Assembly: GCF_016908515.1 (NCBI RefSeq)
Contig: NZ_JAFBEA010000001.1
Location: 806,001-870,000, forward strand
Reading direction: 5' to 3'
Source: Virgibacillus halotolerans
GTDB taxonomy: Bacteria > Bacillota > Bacilli > Bacillales > Amphibacillaceae
Length of the DNA: 64,000 nt
Shown in pieces: positions 1-9,048 of this stretch. Both the position numbers and the translations under genes were made by a program. Every line of letters begins with the position of its first letter. Within the stretch, counting starts at the first letter, position 1. Under the pieces are notes generated by a model. It was given only the letters and a program-made list of their open reading frames with translations, had not been told where the DNA came from and made no database searches.

Positions 1-261
1 TGTTTGAAGAAATCCTTGTGTATGGATATTGTCAATTGTACCTACTTGTGAACCAAGTCCAACTTGTATCGGATTAACTCCTCCACGGCCACCAGCTGGC
101 GCTTGTGCTCCCGACATGGTTTGACTCATCATATCTTGAAATGTTGCTCGACCTTTTTTAAATCCGGATGTATTGACGTTGGCAATATTATTTCCAATGA
201 CATCTAATTTGGTTTGAAAACCTTTCATTCCTGAAATTCCTGCATACATTGAACGTAACAT
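1..261 (-). CDS. flgE: Flagellar hook protein FlgE, N-terminal part (cut by window start)
   Basis: Only the first 87 codons are present; the gene runs off the left edge. The translation begins [20 protein letters not shown] and continues with the [15 protein letters not shown] motif, the N-terminal signature of flagellar rod/hook proteins, which forms the coiled coil packing in the inner tube of the hook. A purine-rich ribosome binding site (AAAGGGG) precedes the ATG at 261. It follows the small flagellar gene and flgD, the usual place for the hook gene, which is called flgG in older B. subtilis naming. FlgG-type rod proteins share the same N-terminus, so FlgE rests partly on position. Confidence 0.85.
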   Translation of the reverse strand, partial: MLRSMYAGISGMKGFQTKLDVIGNNIANVNTSGFKKGRATFQDMMSQTMSGAQAPAGGRGGVNPIQVGLGSQVGTIDNIHTQGFLQT

Positions 262-344
262 AGCTTTTTTCCCCTTTATTGGTTTTTTATTGACGCCGTA
301 TCATTCATTCAACAGCGCTTTTGGCCTCTCTAACTGAGTCCAGC

Positions 345-719
345 CTATTCATCGATTAAAATCGTGCCATTGATATTAGTAAAAATTCGATTTGTTGCTT
401 CTTCTCGGTTCATTGCCGTTACAACGGTATTATTCTTCGCGCTCACAAGTAATGCCGCTTTGTTGGTCACAACGAGTGAATCGGTTATTCCTTTTTGTTT
501 GGCCTCTTCCATCTTCTCACCAATTGCCTGCCATTGCTTGTCATTGATGTGGATATTTCTCTCCTCCAATCGCTCGGTTGCGTGCTTGCTGATTTTTAAT
601 TGCTGTTGTTCAGCTAAAACATCTTTAAAAGAACTTTCATGATTATCATTCTTTGATGTTTTTGCTGTTGGAAGCTGCAATGCTTGATGGGCTGGTACCT
701 GATGAATGCGATGATCCAT
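345..719 (-). CDS. Small flagellar operon protein (TIGR02530-like), between flgD and flgE
   Basis: A 124-residue basic/polar protein beginning MDHRIHQVPAHQALQLP. Residues about 45-115 carry the region SKHATERLEERNI followed by conserved VTAMNREEA and NGTILID, which I recognise as the small flagellar operon family placed next to flgD and flgE in many Bacillaceae and Clostridia. Its role is not established; position suggests hook assembly or its regulation. The start at 719 fits the ribosome binding site GGAAGTGAG that overlaps the end of flgD; an in-frame ATG at 737 lies inside flgD and has no site. The operon follows on to flgE after an 83-bp gap with no clear terminator. Confidence 0.75.
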   Translation of the reverse strand: MDHRIHQVPAHQALQLPTAKTSKNDNHESSFKDVLAEQQQLKISKHATERLEERNIHINDKQWQAIGEKMEEAKQKGITDSLVVTNKAALLVSAKNNTVVTAMNREEATNRIFTNINGTILIDE

Positions 720-720
720 A

Positions 721-1173
721 TTACTCACTTCCTTCATCTATTTCTGCTTTCACCTGTAAAATAGAATCCGCATATATTTCCTCCCCATTTTCAAGCTCCA
801 ATATAGCCCAGCCTTCTTCTTGACTAACGGCAACAACTTTACTTGTTATGACACCCAGCTTTTCTCCAGTTTCCTGATCGTGAGCCTCGTAAGAAACATC
901 CTTACCAACCATGTGACTATACTGGATCACCGGAGAGATTAATTGACTTTGTACGAGCGTGTCAATCGAATTAGCCATATTCATCATTTGTTCCAATGAA
1001 CTGAATGTAGCCATTTGAGAAACAAACTCTCGATCGTCCATTGGGTCTAATGGATCCTGATTCTGTAGTTGTGTCATCAATATTTTTAGGAATTCATCCT
1101 TACCCAAATCTGTGCCCGATGGCTTCTCTGTCGGTCGATTCTTTAAATATAATGTTGGATCAATGGTCGTCAT
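721..1173 (-). CDS. flgD: Flagellar hook assembly (hook cap) protein FlgD
   Basis: A 150-residue protein with the FlgD N-terminal signature LGKDEFLKILMTQLQNQDPL and the DDREFVSQMATFSSLEQM segment at about residues 25-65. FlgD caps the growing hook and lets FlgE subunits polymerise. It is short and lacks the Tudor/Ig-like C-terminal domain of enterobacterial FlgD, as is usual in Bacillus. The start at 1173 is preferred over the GTG at 1182 because AGGTGA lies five bases upstream of that ATG. It begins just after fliK and its stop nearly touches the next flagellar gene, so translation is probably coupled. Confidence 0.92.
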   Translation of the reverse strand: MTTIDPTLYLKNRPTEKPSGTDLGKDEFLKILMTQLQNQDPLDPMDDREFVSQMATFSSLEQMMNMANSIDTLVQSQLISPVIQYSHMVGKDVSYEAHDQETGEKLGVITSKVVAVSQEEGWAILELENGEEIYADSILQVKAEIDEGSE

Positions 1174-1182
1174 TACTTTCAC

Positions 1183-2466
1183 CTACACTTTCTCATTCAT
1201 TAACAGTTCATGAAACTGTGCTGCAAAATCATCATCTGTATCAGCATTTTCACGTTCATCTTGGTTCGAATGACCAGACTGACTTTGCTCCTGATCCTTT
1301 AACTGCTGGTCTTTTTGTTCCCGTTCTACATCGTGTCCTTGCTGCAATGCTAATTCCTGTTTCTCAATGACTACCTGTTGCGGGGAAAACATACTTCTTA
1401 GTTGATGCATATTTGATTCCAGCATATTTTTGGCCGCGTGAGAGTTTACGATTATTTTTACCGTCATCTCACCATCAATTTCTGTTAATCGGACCATCAT
1501 CTCCCCTAGATTATGAGGTTTTAAAGTAATGGATAGTTGATTCATCCCATTTGTCTTTGCTAAAAATGCACTAGTTTTCAGCACCGATTGAAACTGCTCT
1601 AACAATTGCTTATCGGATGGCAAAGGTTGGCTCTCGTTAATATGAATCATAAATTGCTCAAGCTTAGACATCGGCAATGTCGTATTTGTAACCGATGGAT
1701 GCCTCATTACCGGATCCGATTGCGAATGATTCTCCAATGCCATATGAATCCATTTAGAAACATCTTTCGTCGTCACTTTTGCCGCAGCGTGATATTGCTG
1801 TTTCTCAGCCAAATGTTCCCTTTTATTAAACGCTTGTATCAATTCTTTGACTCGTTCTCCATCTTTCGTTTCCTCAAGGTCTTCCACAGCTAAAACTTGT
1901 TCTATCCCTTTTGATGCCCCGGATGTTTTCTCTAAATCCGACCATTGCTGTAACAACTGCAATATTTGAGGAGCAATTTTTGTGACATCCTGTTTTCCAG
2001 TGATTTGTGACAGTAGTGCTTCCATTTTCGTAAATATTTCAGTAAACTGCTGCTTTATTTCAGCTGATTCTTCAGCCACCAATTGACCTTGAACAGCTTG
2101 TAGCAGTTCCGAATTTAAACACGGATGATCGTTCTCGATTCTATCCATGTCATCAACCAGCTCGTTTTCCAGTGCAACAGCCTGCCAATCCTCTGGCTTA
2201 AATATGTCCATCATCAAATTTAATAAATGGGGTTGCACTTTCTTCGTAATTTCTTCCTCCGTTATTGCATCTGTATCAGATATAATTGGATCCCCAGTAT
2301 CTGCAAGTAATGCTTCCGGTAGTACGCCATTCATTTCGATAGCCTGTTCATTGTTTAATAATGATTGAAATACAAAGCCCTCTGTCTCCGGGATTATCTG
2401 ATTTGGACTATCCATCCGACCTTTAGCTGGCTGCATTTGTTGTAACAGCATAGCGATCGCATTCAT
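1183..2466 (-). CDS. fliK: Flagellar hook-length control protein FliK
   Basis: A 427-residue protein with a long polar, Gln/Glu-rich N-terminal region and a recognisable FliK C-terminal domain at about residues 310-385, with the LSITLKPHNLGEMMVRL core followed by the MTVKIIVNS strand. FliK measures the hook and signals FlhB to switch export from hook to filament subunits. A strong site (GGGAGGTG) five bases before the ATG at 2466 fixes the start; the upstream in-frame TTG at 2484 is inside that leader. The last 50 residues are highly polar and acidic. It lies between motE/ylxF and flgD as in other Bacillaceae. Confidence 0.9.
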   Translation of the reverse strand: MNAIAMLLQQMQPAKGRMDSPNQIIPETEGFVFQSLLNNEQAIEMNGVLPEALLADTGDPIISDTDAITEEEITKKVQPHLLNLMMDIFKPEDWQAVALENELVDDMDRIENDHPCLNSELLQAVQGQLVAEESAEIKQQFTEIFTKMEALLSQITGKQDVTKIAPQILQLLQQWSDLEKTSGASKGIEQVLAVEDLEETKDGERVKELIQAFNKREHLAEKQQYHAAAKVTTKDVSKWIHMALENHSQSDPVMRHPSVTNTTLPMSKLEQFMIHINESQPLPSDKQLLEQFQSVLKTSAFLAKTNGMNQLSITLKPHNLGEMMVRLTEIDGEMTVKIIVNSHAAKNMLESNMHQLRSMFSPQQVVIEKQELALQQGHDVEREQKDQQLKDQEQSQSGHSNQDERENADTDDDFAAQFHELLMNEKV

Positions 2467-2498
2467 TGGTACACCTCCCTTCAAGTGAAATGGATTGA

Positions 2499-3098
2499 TT
2501 ATTCTTCTTCCTCATCTATTATTAACTGTGTTAGTTCCGCCGCCTTCTCTGGATCCATTGCTTCCATTATTTTACCCCGTACCTTTGGAGATACTGCCTC
2601 CAATATTGCAGTCGCCGTCTCCTTCTCCATGTTTTGTATAATTAAGGCAGCCTGTTCACTGTCCATATCCTTGAAGGAACCAGAAGCTGTTTTTAACGGA
2701 TTATCTGCTTGTTTATCTTCAAGAGAATCTGACGTATCCTCCGCACTATCCGAATTACCTTCCAACTTTGCTTGTTCGTGTTCTAATTCTTCTATGGTAG
2801 CTTCTAAATCTTCCACCTCTTGATTTAATTGTTCAATTTCCTCATCTTTACTTGCTAGCTTATCCAGCATCTGATTTTTTTCCTGATCTTTCATTGGTTC
2901 CTGTTCAGTTGTAACAAGCGCTGATATAATGGGAACATCTTCCACTTTTTCTTTGGTCCAATCCAGTACACTGAAACCGGCAATCGACAAGATGAAGATG
3001 GTAAGGAACAAGATAATTAAAAGTGGAACGATGATCACAAATAAAAACCATAAGATCGGGTTCATTTTTTTCTTTTCTTTTTTGGTATCTTCAGCCAT
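2499..3098 (-). CDS. ylxF: MotE/YlxF-like flagellar membrane protein with MgtE_N-like C-terminus
   Basis: A 199-residue protein. A basic N-terminus is followed by a membrane segment at about residues 13-35 (ILWFLFVIIVPLLIILFLTI), then a coiled coil at about 70-115 rich in Glu, Leu and Lys, and a C-terminal helical region from about 140 with MDSEQAALIIQNMEKETA and VRGKIMEAMDPEKAAEL, which resembles the MgtE N-terminal domain. This layout is that of MotE/YlxF, a flagellar protein proposed to chaperone or position the stator. It sits between fliJ and fliK as expected. The function in this organism is inferred from family and place. Confidence 0.82.
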   Translation of the reverse strand: MAEDTKKEKKKMNPILWFLFVIIVPLLIILFLTIFILSIAGFSVLDWTKEKVEDVPIISALVTTEQEPMKDQEKNQMLDKLASKDEEIEQLNQEVEDLEATIEELEHEQAKLEGNSDSAEDTSDSLEDKQADNPLKTASGSFKDMDSEQAALIIQNMEKETATAILEAVSPKVRGKIMEAMDPEKAAELTQLIIDEEEE

Positions 3099-3103
3099 CT
3101 ACT

Positions 3104-3550
3104 TCACCCATTTTTATGCAATAAATATTGTTGAATTGATACTTCATCCATCAATGCATTTTCCTCTTTTTTAAGATGTTCCGCTTTCTTTTGATTACGG
3201 CCTTCAATCATATTTTCAAATTTCTTTACTTCTACATGTGCATCTGTTAATTTTATTTGCTTCGATTCCATCTTGATCCGTGCTTCCTGCACTTCACTTT
3301 GTAATTTCAAAATACGCTTATTTAGCGTTTCGATATAACTAATTTGTTCTCTAATGATGTCTATTGGTGTTGTTGTATGTACATAATTTTCATAGGATGC
3401 TTCTGCATCTTCCTTTTTTCTCAGTAAATGGTAAAATTGTTCAGCTATTTCCTCGAAAAGTTTCATTGAGTAATGATATTCACGCTCAGCGTTTTTCTTC
3501 TCATTTTCACGCACATTCAGAATTTTCGACAATACAAATGTCTCAGCCAT
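3104..3550 (-). CDS. fliJ: Flagellar export chaperone FliJ
   Basis: A 148-residue, almost entirely alpha-helical and highly charged protein with a heptad pattern throughout, typical of FliJ. FliJ is the central stalk of the export ATPase, inserting into the FliI hexamer and helping transfer substrates to FlhA. Its start codon overlaps the fliI stop (TAATG), so the two are translationally coupled, and motE/ylxF follows after five bases. Coiled-coil proteins of this type diverge fast, so the call depends on gene order as well as on the helical profile. Confidence 0.88.
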   Translation of the reverse strand: MAETFVLSKILNVRENEKKNAEREYHYSMKLFEEIAEQFYHLLRKKEDAEASYENYVHTTTPIDIIREQISYIETLNKRILKLQSEVQEARIKMESKQIKLTDAHVEVKKFENMIEGRNQKKAEHLKKEENALMDEVSIQQYLLHKNG

Positions 3551-4872
3551 TAGTTCATGCCTCCATTAAGCAGATCCTTCATCATTTCAATTGATTCATC
3601 CAATGTTTTATATTCAAAAACATCCTGTTTTAAAAATGTCTGTATTTTGGGGTAGTAAGCAATTGCCCGATCAATTTCCTGGTCTGACCCCCGTTTATAA
3701 GCACCAATGTTTATCAATTCTCTATTTTGCTCATAAGTCGCCATAAGTGAACGAATTTGCTGTACCGTTTGTTTATGCTCATCATCAATGATTTGATTCA
3801 TCACCCTGCTAATCGACTTTAATACATTTATTGCCGGGAACTGACCGCGTTCGGCTAAACTTCGATCCATAACAAAGTGTCCATCAAGAATCCCCCGGAC
3901 TGTATCTGCAATTGGTTCATTCATGTCGTCCCCATCTACGAGAACTGTATAAAATGCAGTAATGGTACCATGCTGATTTGTTCCCGTTCGTTCTAATAAC
4001 TTGGGTAATACAGCAAAAACGGAGGGCGTATACCCTTTGGTTGTTGGTGGCTCACCTGTGGCAAGACCGATCTCTCTTTGCGCTATAGCAACACGTGTTA
4101 CAGAGTCCATCATTAAATTCACCTGATAGCCCAAGTCGCGAAAATACTCACTGATTGCTGTTGCGGTGTATGCACCTTTCATCCGCATCAGTGCTGGTTG
4201 ATCAGAGGTCGCCACCACAACGATAGACCTTTTCAATCCTTCTTCTCCAAGATCCTTCTCAATGAACTCACGTACTTCCCGACCACGTTCACCGATCAGT
4301 GCAATTACATTAATATCTGCGCTACTATTTCTAGCAATCATACCCATCAACGTACTTTTACCAACGCCACTCCCAGCGAATATCCCAATTCTTTGACCTT
4401 TCCCAACGGTTAGCAATGTATCTATTGCTTTCACACCGACTTGGATTGGTTCGTTTATTGGCGGGCGCTGCATTGGATTTGGTGGTGACTGTTCTGTCAA
4501 ATAATTTGCTAACCCTTTTGGTAGTGGCAGTTCATCAAGCCGATTGCCCAATGAATCTACCACCTGGCCTATGAGACTAGGTCCTATTTTCACACTCAAA
4601 GGCTTTCCCGTTGATTCAACAAGACAGCCTGGTCCAATCTCTGATACCTCTGCATATGGCATAAGCACAATCTTCTCATTATGAAAACCAACGACCTCTG
4701 AAAGTATCGGTGGCCTACGATTATTGGACGAATGAATGTAACATACTTCGCCAATATTTGCTATTGGTCCTTGTGATTCGATCATCAGACCGACAACACG
4801 TAACACTTTTCCATATCGTTTGTAAGTATCTGTTTGTTTGATGGTAGCAATTAGTTCATCCAAATTGTTCAT
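3550..4872 (-). CDS. fliI: Flagellum-specific ATP synthase-like export ATPase FliI
   Basis: A 440-residue homologue of F1-ATPase beta. Walker A is at residues 167-174 (GSGVGKST). GERGREVREF follows at about 194-203, and the Walker B region LMMDSVTRVA lies near 254. FliI forms a hexamer at the base of the flagellar export gate and uses ATP to release substrates from chaperones. Length matches the family, with no sign of damage. The start overlaps the end of fliH by four bases (ATGA) and the stop overlaps the start of fliJ, so the three export genes are tightly coupled. Confidence 0.97.
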   Translation of the reverse strand: MNNLDELIATIKQTDTYKRYGKVLRVVGLMIESQGPIANIGEVCYIHSSNNRRPPILSEVVGFHNEKIVLMPYAEVSEIGPGCLVESTGKPLSVKIGPSLIGQVVDSLGNRLDELPLPKGLANYLTEQSPPNPMQRPPINEPIQVGVKAIDTLLTVGKGQRIGIFAGSGVGKSTLMGMIARNSSADINVIALIGERGREVREFIEKDLGEEGLKRSIVVVATSDQPALMRMKGAYTATAISEYFRDLGYQVNLMMDSVTRVAIAQREIGLATGEPPTTKGYTPSVFAVLPKLLERTGTNQHGTITAFYTVLVDGDDMNEPIADTVRGILDGHFVMDRSLAERGQFPAINVLKSISRVMNQIIDDEHKQTVQQIRSLMATYEQNRELINIGAYKRGSDQEIDRAIAYYPKIQTFLKQDVFEYKTLDESIEMMKDLLNGGMN

Positions 4873-5639
4873 TGTTTATTCTCCGTTGCAATCGTATGTA
4901 AGGCATTCCGTATTTGCTGCAGCTGTGTATCCACACTTGCATCAATTTGGCCAAAAGGGTGTTCTATTAAACAACTATTTTCAGCAATGTTTTCCCTTGT
5001 ATAAATTGCTAGTTTTGCCTCGTTTTCCAGTAGCAGTGCTATCTCTTCTTTTTGTTGCAAAACAACCTGATAATTGCTAGGATGCAAATAAATTGAAATA
5101 ATCGGCTGATCTTTAATTTCCTTTATTGCTGACTTTACTATTGTTAAAAAGGTGTTTGGATCAACTGTTAATTGCTTGTCCAGTACCTTTCCAGCGGTAT
5201 GAATAGCTAAATTTATAATTTCCTCACTGCTTTTTTCTACTGTTGCATGATAGTCCTTCAAAGCAGCAGTGGTTAAATCGTTTGCCTGATGTAACAGTTG
5301 TTGATATTCCTGCAAACCCTCATCTTTACCCTGGCTGAATCCTGCTTGGAAACCTTCTGCCTTCGCCGCTTCAATCCACTGCTTTTTTTGAGACTCCCAT
5401 TGTTGCTTTTCTTGTTCAACCTTTTCCTTCGTCTCTTGAATGAGGATATCTCTTTCACTCAAAATAGTTTCTAGTTCATTTCGCGCTTCCTCTAATTCAT
5501 GTTCGGATTTCTGCCCTACATTTTGGTCGCTAGGCGCAGTATTCTTTTTTGATAAATCAATAGCTTTAATTTTTATCTGTTTTTTTTCTTTCATCGGTTG
5601 CTCATTTAAATTAGACAATGATATCGTCACCACCGCCAC
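4869..5639 (-). CDS. fliH: Flagellar assembly protein FliH (export ATPase regulator)
   Basis: A 256-residue protein with a long charged coiled coil at about residues 45-120 and a globular C-terminus from about 135 (SSEEIINLAIHTAGKVLDKQ, then SIYLHPSNYQVV), the FliH/YscL pattern. FliH binds FliI and docks it to the C-ring protein FliN/FliY. The start is uncertain: the GTG at 5639 gives a 29-base overlap with fliG, while the GTG at 5630 would give MTISLSNLNEQ, resembling the B. subtilis N-terminus. No strong ribosome binding site separates these choices. Confidence 0.92.
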   Translation of the reverse strand: MAVVTISLSNLNEQPMKEKKQIKIKAIDLSKKNTAPSDQNVGQKSEHELEEARNELETILSERDILIQETKEKVEQEKQQWESQKKQWIEAAKAEGFQAGFSQGKDEGLQEYQQLLHQANDLTTAALKDYHATVEKSSEEIINLAIHTAGKVLDKQLTVDPNTFLTIVKSAIKEIKDQPIISIYLHPSNYQVVLQQKEEIALLLENEAKLAIYTRENIAENSCLIEHPFGQIDASVDTQLQQIRNALHTIATENKQ

Positions 5640-6624
5640 GTGCTATTACGATTTCCCCGATATCCTCTAAACGCCGTATAGATGTAACAATTCTCATCTG
5701 TGCCTCTTCCACATCGCGCAGTCGGACAGGTCCCATATATTCCATTTCTTCTTTGAAGGTTTCGACCATCCGTTGTGACATATTTTTAAATACTACATCT
5801 TTCACTTCTTCGCTGGCGACTTTAAGGGCGAGTTTCAGATCATCGTTTTCCACTTCTCGAATAACGCGTTGAATGGCGCGATTATCAAGGATAACAATAT
5901 CATCAAAAACAAACATTCTCTTCTTAATTTCCTCAGACAATTCGGGATCCTGAATTTCCAGGGTATCTAGTATCGTACGCTCTGTACTACGATCAACCTC
6001 ATTGAGCACCTCTACAACTGCCTGAATTCCTCCGGTTTTAGTATAATCGCCTGTCAATGATGAAGCAATATTACGTTCTAAAACCTGTTCCACCTGACTG
6101 ATTATTTCCGGCGAAGTAGAATCCATTGTCGCGATTCTCCTCGCAACATCTGCCTGCATGTCCTGTGGCAGTTCCGAAAGGATTAGTCCGGCTTGTTCTG
6201 AATCCAGATAGGATAAGACAAGTGCAATGGTTTGCGGATGTTCACCTTGAATAAAGCTGAGTACTTGCTTCGGATCCGCATTCCTTGCAAAATCAAATGG
6301 TCTCACTTGCAAGGAAGATGTTAGGCGATTAATGATCTCCGAGGCCTCCTGCTTACCAAACGCTTTTTCCAATACTGTTTTTGCATAACCAATACCGCCT
6401 TGGGAAATATAATCCTGAGCAAGTGCCAGCTGATGGAATTGATCCAGTACTACTTCCTTCTGATCCGCATCTACCCTTTTTACAGATGAAATTTCCAGAC
6501 TCATCTTTTCAATTTCATCTTCTGTTAAATGTTTATAAACTTGTGCAGATACATCTGGCCCTAAAGAAATCAAAAGAATAGCTGCCTTTTGTTTGCCGGT
6601 CAATGCTCCTTTCACTTTTGCCAT
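5611..6624 (-). CDS. fliG: Flagellar motor switch protein FliG
   Basis: A 337-residue protein of standard length with the three FliG domains: the N-terminal FliF-binding domain (GKQKAAILLISLGPD), the middle domain with EHPQTIALVLSYL at about residues 128-140, and the C-terminal torque domain with charged residues in KRMFVFDDIVILDNRAIQRV at about 236-255. FliG is the rotor element that meets the stator and, with FliM, sets the direction of rotation. A GGGGGTAGATGAG leader precedes the ATG. It lies 12 bases after fliF and overlaps fliH. Confidence 0.97.
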   Translation of the reverse strand: MAKVKGALTGKQKAAILLISLGPDVSAQVYKHLTEDEIEKMSLEISSVKRVDADQKEVVLDQFHQLALAQDYISQGGIGYAKTVLEKAFGKQEASEIINRLTSSLQVRPFDFARNADPKQVLSFIQGEHPQTIALVLSYLDSEQAGLILSELPQDMQADVARRIATMDSTSPEIISQVEQVLERNIASSLTGDYTKTGGIQAVVEVLNEVDRSTERTILDTLEIQDPELSEEIKKRMFVFDDIVILDNRAIQRVIREVENDDLKLALKVASEEVKDVVFKNMSQRMVETFKEEMEYMGPVRLRDVEEAQMRIVTSIRRLEDIGEIVIARGGGDDIIV

Positions 6625-6636
6625 CTCATCTACCCC

Positions 6637-8241
6637 CTAGTCTTCCCCGATCCAACTTCTTAACAGCTTCGCAAAGTCTTCCGGATTCTCTTTTGCAATT
6701 TTCTCTAGTTGCTTTTTCCGAACAACGGCTTCTGGTTCTCGTGTTTCTGGTATATCTGGAACGTCCAGTTCCGCTTCACTTGGAACACTTTCTTCAACAT
6801 AGGTTTCTTCATAGATTTCTTTTTCTTTTCTGTTTTTCAATAAAAGCACAACCAATACAATGATGGCCAGTAAACTGATCGCACCGATAACATAAAGCCA
6901 GGTTGGAATCCCTGCTGTTTCTGCTTCTGGTGATGTTTGATTTCCACTGAATTCCTGAAACACAATCGATGTTTTTTCTTCAGGATCCACTTCACCATAT
7001 TCTTTATCTATCGATGTACCAATAATTGAATTTAAAATAGAATCAATACCATCTTCTACGGCATTTTCATCCTGTTGTGTTAAATATTGAATTTCTTCAC
7101 CACTCGCATCTTTCACACGATCAACCGCAACTTGTATTCCCAGATCACGAACTTTGTACGGACTTTCCACAATATCTTTACGTATTCGATTGAACTCATT
7201 ATTTATGGTTTCTTTTACCATTTCATAATCGCCATCACTGTCTTCATCCGTTCCTGGATAATTGGCTATGTCTTCCTCACCCGTACCAGCAGTGCCGCCA
7301 TCCAGTGGCTCCCCTGTATACGTTTCCTGGATGGATTCAATGCTTACCGGAAGGCCTTCCATATTTTCCAGATCAACTGGCTCAACCAACTCTTCAGTGC
7401 GGTTTTCCTGAGTGAAATCGACATCAGCAGTCACGGAAACAATTACTTTTTCCGTCCCAACCATTGCTCCAAGTAACTGCTGAAGTCGGCGTTGGATGTC
7501 ACGCTCAATTTCCTGTTTAATCGTTTGCTGATGTGTAAAAGCATCCTGAGCAGCATATGTACTTTCTGAATTGCGATCAAAGTATTCAAAGTATTGATTC
7601 GTAATCACAATATTTTCAGCCGGCAAATTCGGTACAGCCTTTGAAACGAGATGATATAGAGAATCAATCTGATTTCCTTCAAACTGATACCCTGGCTCTG
7701 TGTTTAGCACAATCGATGCACTGGCCTCTTCCGTTTCTTCACTTACAAACACAGGTTCTTCAGGAATGTTTATCATCACTTGTGCATTTTCGATTCCTTC
7801 GATCCCTTTCATTAGATTGGCAAGTTCTGTTTGCATTGCATCTAGCTTCATAATATTAAATTCATTATCCGTAATACCCCAAGATGTGTTTTCACTAAAA
7901 AAAGAGTAATCTATATTCCCACTTTCGGGAATGCCTTGTCCCGCAAGATCAACAAGCAGATCATCCACCTGATCTTCCGCAACACTAATCGTAGTACCGC
8001 TATCCTTTAATTCATAAGGTATTTTTCTTGTATCCAATTCTGTTTTTATTTGTCCGGCCTCTTGAACTGACAAATTATTATATAAAGGAACAAATTTCGC
8101 ATTCGTTGTAAAAAGGGTTAAACCAACAATTAAAATTACAACAATTAAAATTGATCCAATAAAGATACCCCGTTGGCTTTTGGAACGTTTCTCCCAAAAT
8201 TGGATTGCGGAATCTTTCCATTTCATCATTTTCTCTTTCAT
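6637..8241 (-). CDS. fliF: Flagellar MS-ring protein FliF
   Basis: A 534-residue protein with two membrane segments: about residues 25-47 (GIFIGSILIVVILIVGLTLF) and about 442-464 (WLYVIGAISLLAIIVLVVLL). Between them lie the periplasmic-side ring-building domains shared with YscJ. The C-terminal tail (KIAKENPEDFAKLLRSWIGE) is the FliG-binding motif. FliF forms the membrane ring that seeds basal body assembly. The start at 8241 is chosen because GTGGGGGAAATT precedes that ATG; the open frame extends to a TTG at 8256 that has no spacing for a binding site. Confidence 0.96.
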   Translation of the reverse strand: MKEKMMKWKDSAIQFWEKRSKSQRGIFIGSILIVVILIVGLTLFTTNAKFVPLYNNLSVQEAGQIKTELDTRKIPYELKDSGTTISVAEDQVDDLLVDLAGQGIPESGNIDYSFFSENTSWGITDNEFNIMKLDAMQTELANLMKGIEGIENAQVMINIPEEPVFVSEETEEASASIVLNTEPGYQFEGNQIDSLYHLVSKAVPNLPAENIVITNQYFEYFDRNSESTYAAQDAFTHQQTIKQEIERDIQRRLQQLLGAMVGTEKVIVSVTADVDFTQENRTEELVEPVDLENMEGLPVSIESIQETYTGEPLDGGTAGTGEEDIANYPGTDEDSDGDYEMVKETINNEFNRIRKDIVESPYKVRDLGIQVAVDRVKDASGEEIQYLTQQDENAVEDGIDSILNSIIGTSIDKEYGEVDPEEKTSIVFQEFSGNQTSPEAETAGIPTWLYVIGAISLLAIIVLVVLLLKNRKEKEIYEETYVEESVPSEAELDVPDIPETREPEAVVRKKQLEKIAKENPEDFAKLLRSWIGED

Positions 8242-8261
8242 AATTTCCCCCACCAAAATGC

Positions 8262-8567
8262 TTATACTTGCATGCGCATCATTTCATTGTAAGCGTCAAT
8301 TGCTTTTTTTTGAACTTGTACCGTAGTCTCCAAAGTAATACTTGCTTTCTGAGCTGCGATCATAACTTGGTGTAAATCTTCATTATCACCATTAATAAAG
8401 GCAGCTGTCTGTTTATCTGATACATTCTGTAAGTCATTTACTCCTTCAATGGCCGCTTTTAATGTATTTGAAAAACTGGATTGTGATGCTGCTGGTGTAG
8501 ATAGAGGTCTATTCATTTGTGAATTGGTTATTTGTAACTGAGGTATACTATGTATTGATGAACTCAT
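8262..8567 (-). CDS. fliE: Flagellar hook-basal body complex protein FliE
   Basis: A 101-residue protein with the FliE pattern: a polar N-terminus, FSNTLKAAIEGVNDLQ near residue 32, and the C-terminal KASITLETTVQVQKKAIDAY followed by NEMMRMQV. FliE is the adaptor between the MS ring and the rod. An AAGGAG site precedes the ATG. It stands between flgC and fliF, as in B. subtilis. Confidence 0.95.
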   Translation of the reverse strand: MSSSIHSIPQLQITNSQMNRPLSTPAASQSSFSNTLKAAIEGVNDLQNVSDKQTAAFINGDNEDLHQVMIAAQKASITLETTVQVQKKAIDAYNEMMRMQV

Positions 8568-8587
8568 ATAATTTGCTCCTTATTGAT

Positions 8588-9040
8588 TTATTTTCCAATT
8601 TCCAGTGCTTTTAACAACATGTTTTTACTCGCATTCAAAGTCGTTATATTTGCTTCATAAGACCTCGTGGCACTCATCATATCAGTCATTTCCTTTAAGG
8701 GATCAACATTTGGCAACTGCACATAGCCAGCTTCATTGGCATCGGGGTGATCCGGATTGTATTCCAGCTTAAAAGGCGTGCTGTCTTCTGTTATTTTAGC
8801 AACCTTTACACCTGATCCAGTCTGATTATTTGTAGTAGCTGCCCCTAAGATTGATTTAAAACTTCTCTCCTGCGGTTCCATGACAACCATTTTCCTTCGA
8901 TACGGCTCCGTTTCTCCATCACCATTAACAGTGGCTCTAGTTGTTTGTGCATTGGCAATATTGGAAGAAACAACATCCATACGGAGACGCTGAGCAGTCA
9001 AGGCACTGGCATTGGTATTAATGGCATTAAATATTGACAT
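8588..9040 (-). CDS. flgC: Flagellar basal-body rod protein FlgC
   Basis: A 150-residue rod protein. The N-terminal rod signature is MDVVSSNIANAQTTRAT at about residues 21-37. The conserved C-terminal segment has YVQLPNVDPLKEMTDMMSA and TLNASKNMLLKALEIGK, typical of FlgC. It forms part of the proximal rod with FlgB and FlgF/G. The start codon is preceded by GGAGGTAG about 12 bases upstream, right after the flgB stop. Confidence 0.96.
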   Translation of the reverse strand: MSIFNAINTNASALTAQRLRMDVVSSNIANAQTTRATVNGDGETEPYRRKMVVMEPQERSFKSILGAATTNNQTGSGVKVAKITEDSTPFKLEYNPDHPDANEAGYVQLPNVDPLKEMTDMMSATRSYEANITTLNASKNMLLKALEIGK

Positions 9041-9048
9041 GATTATGA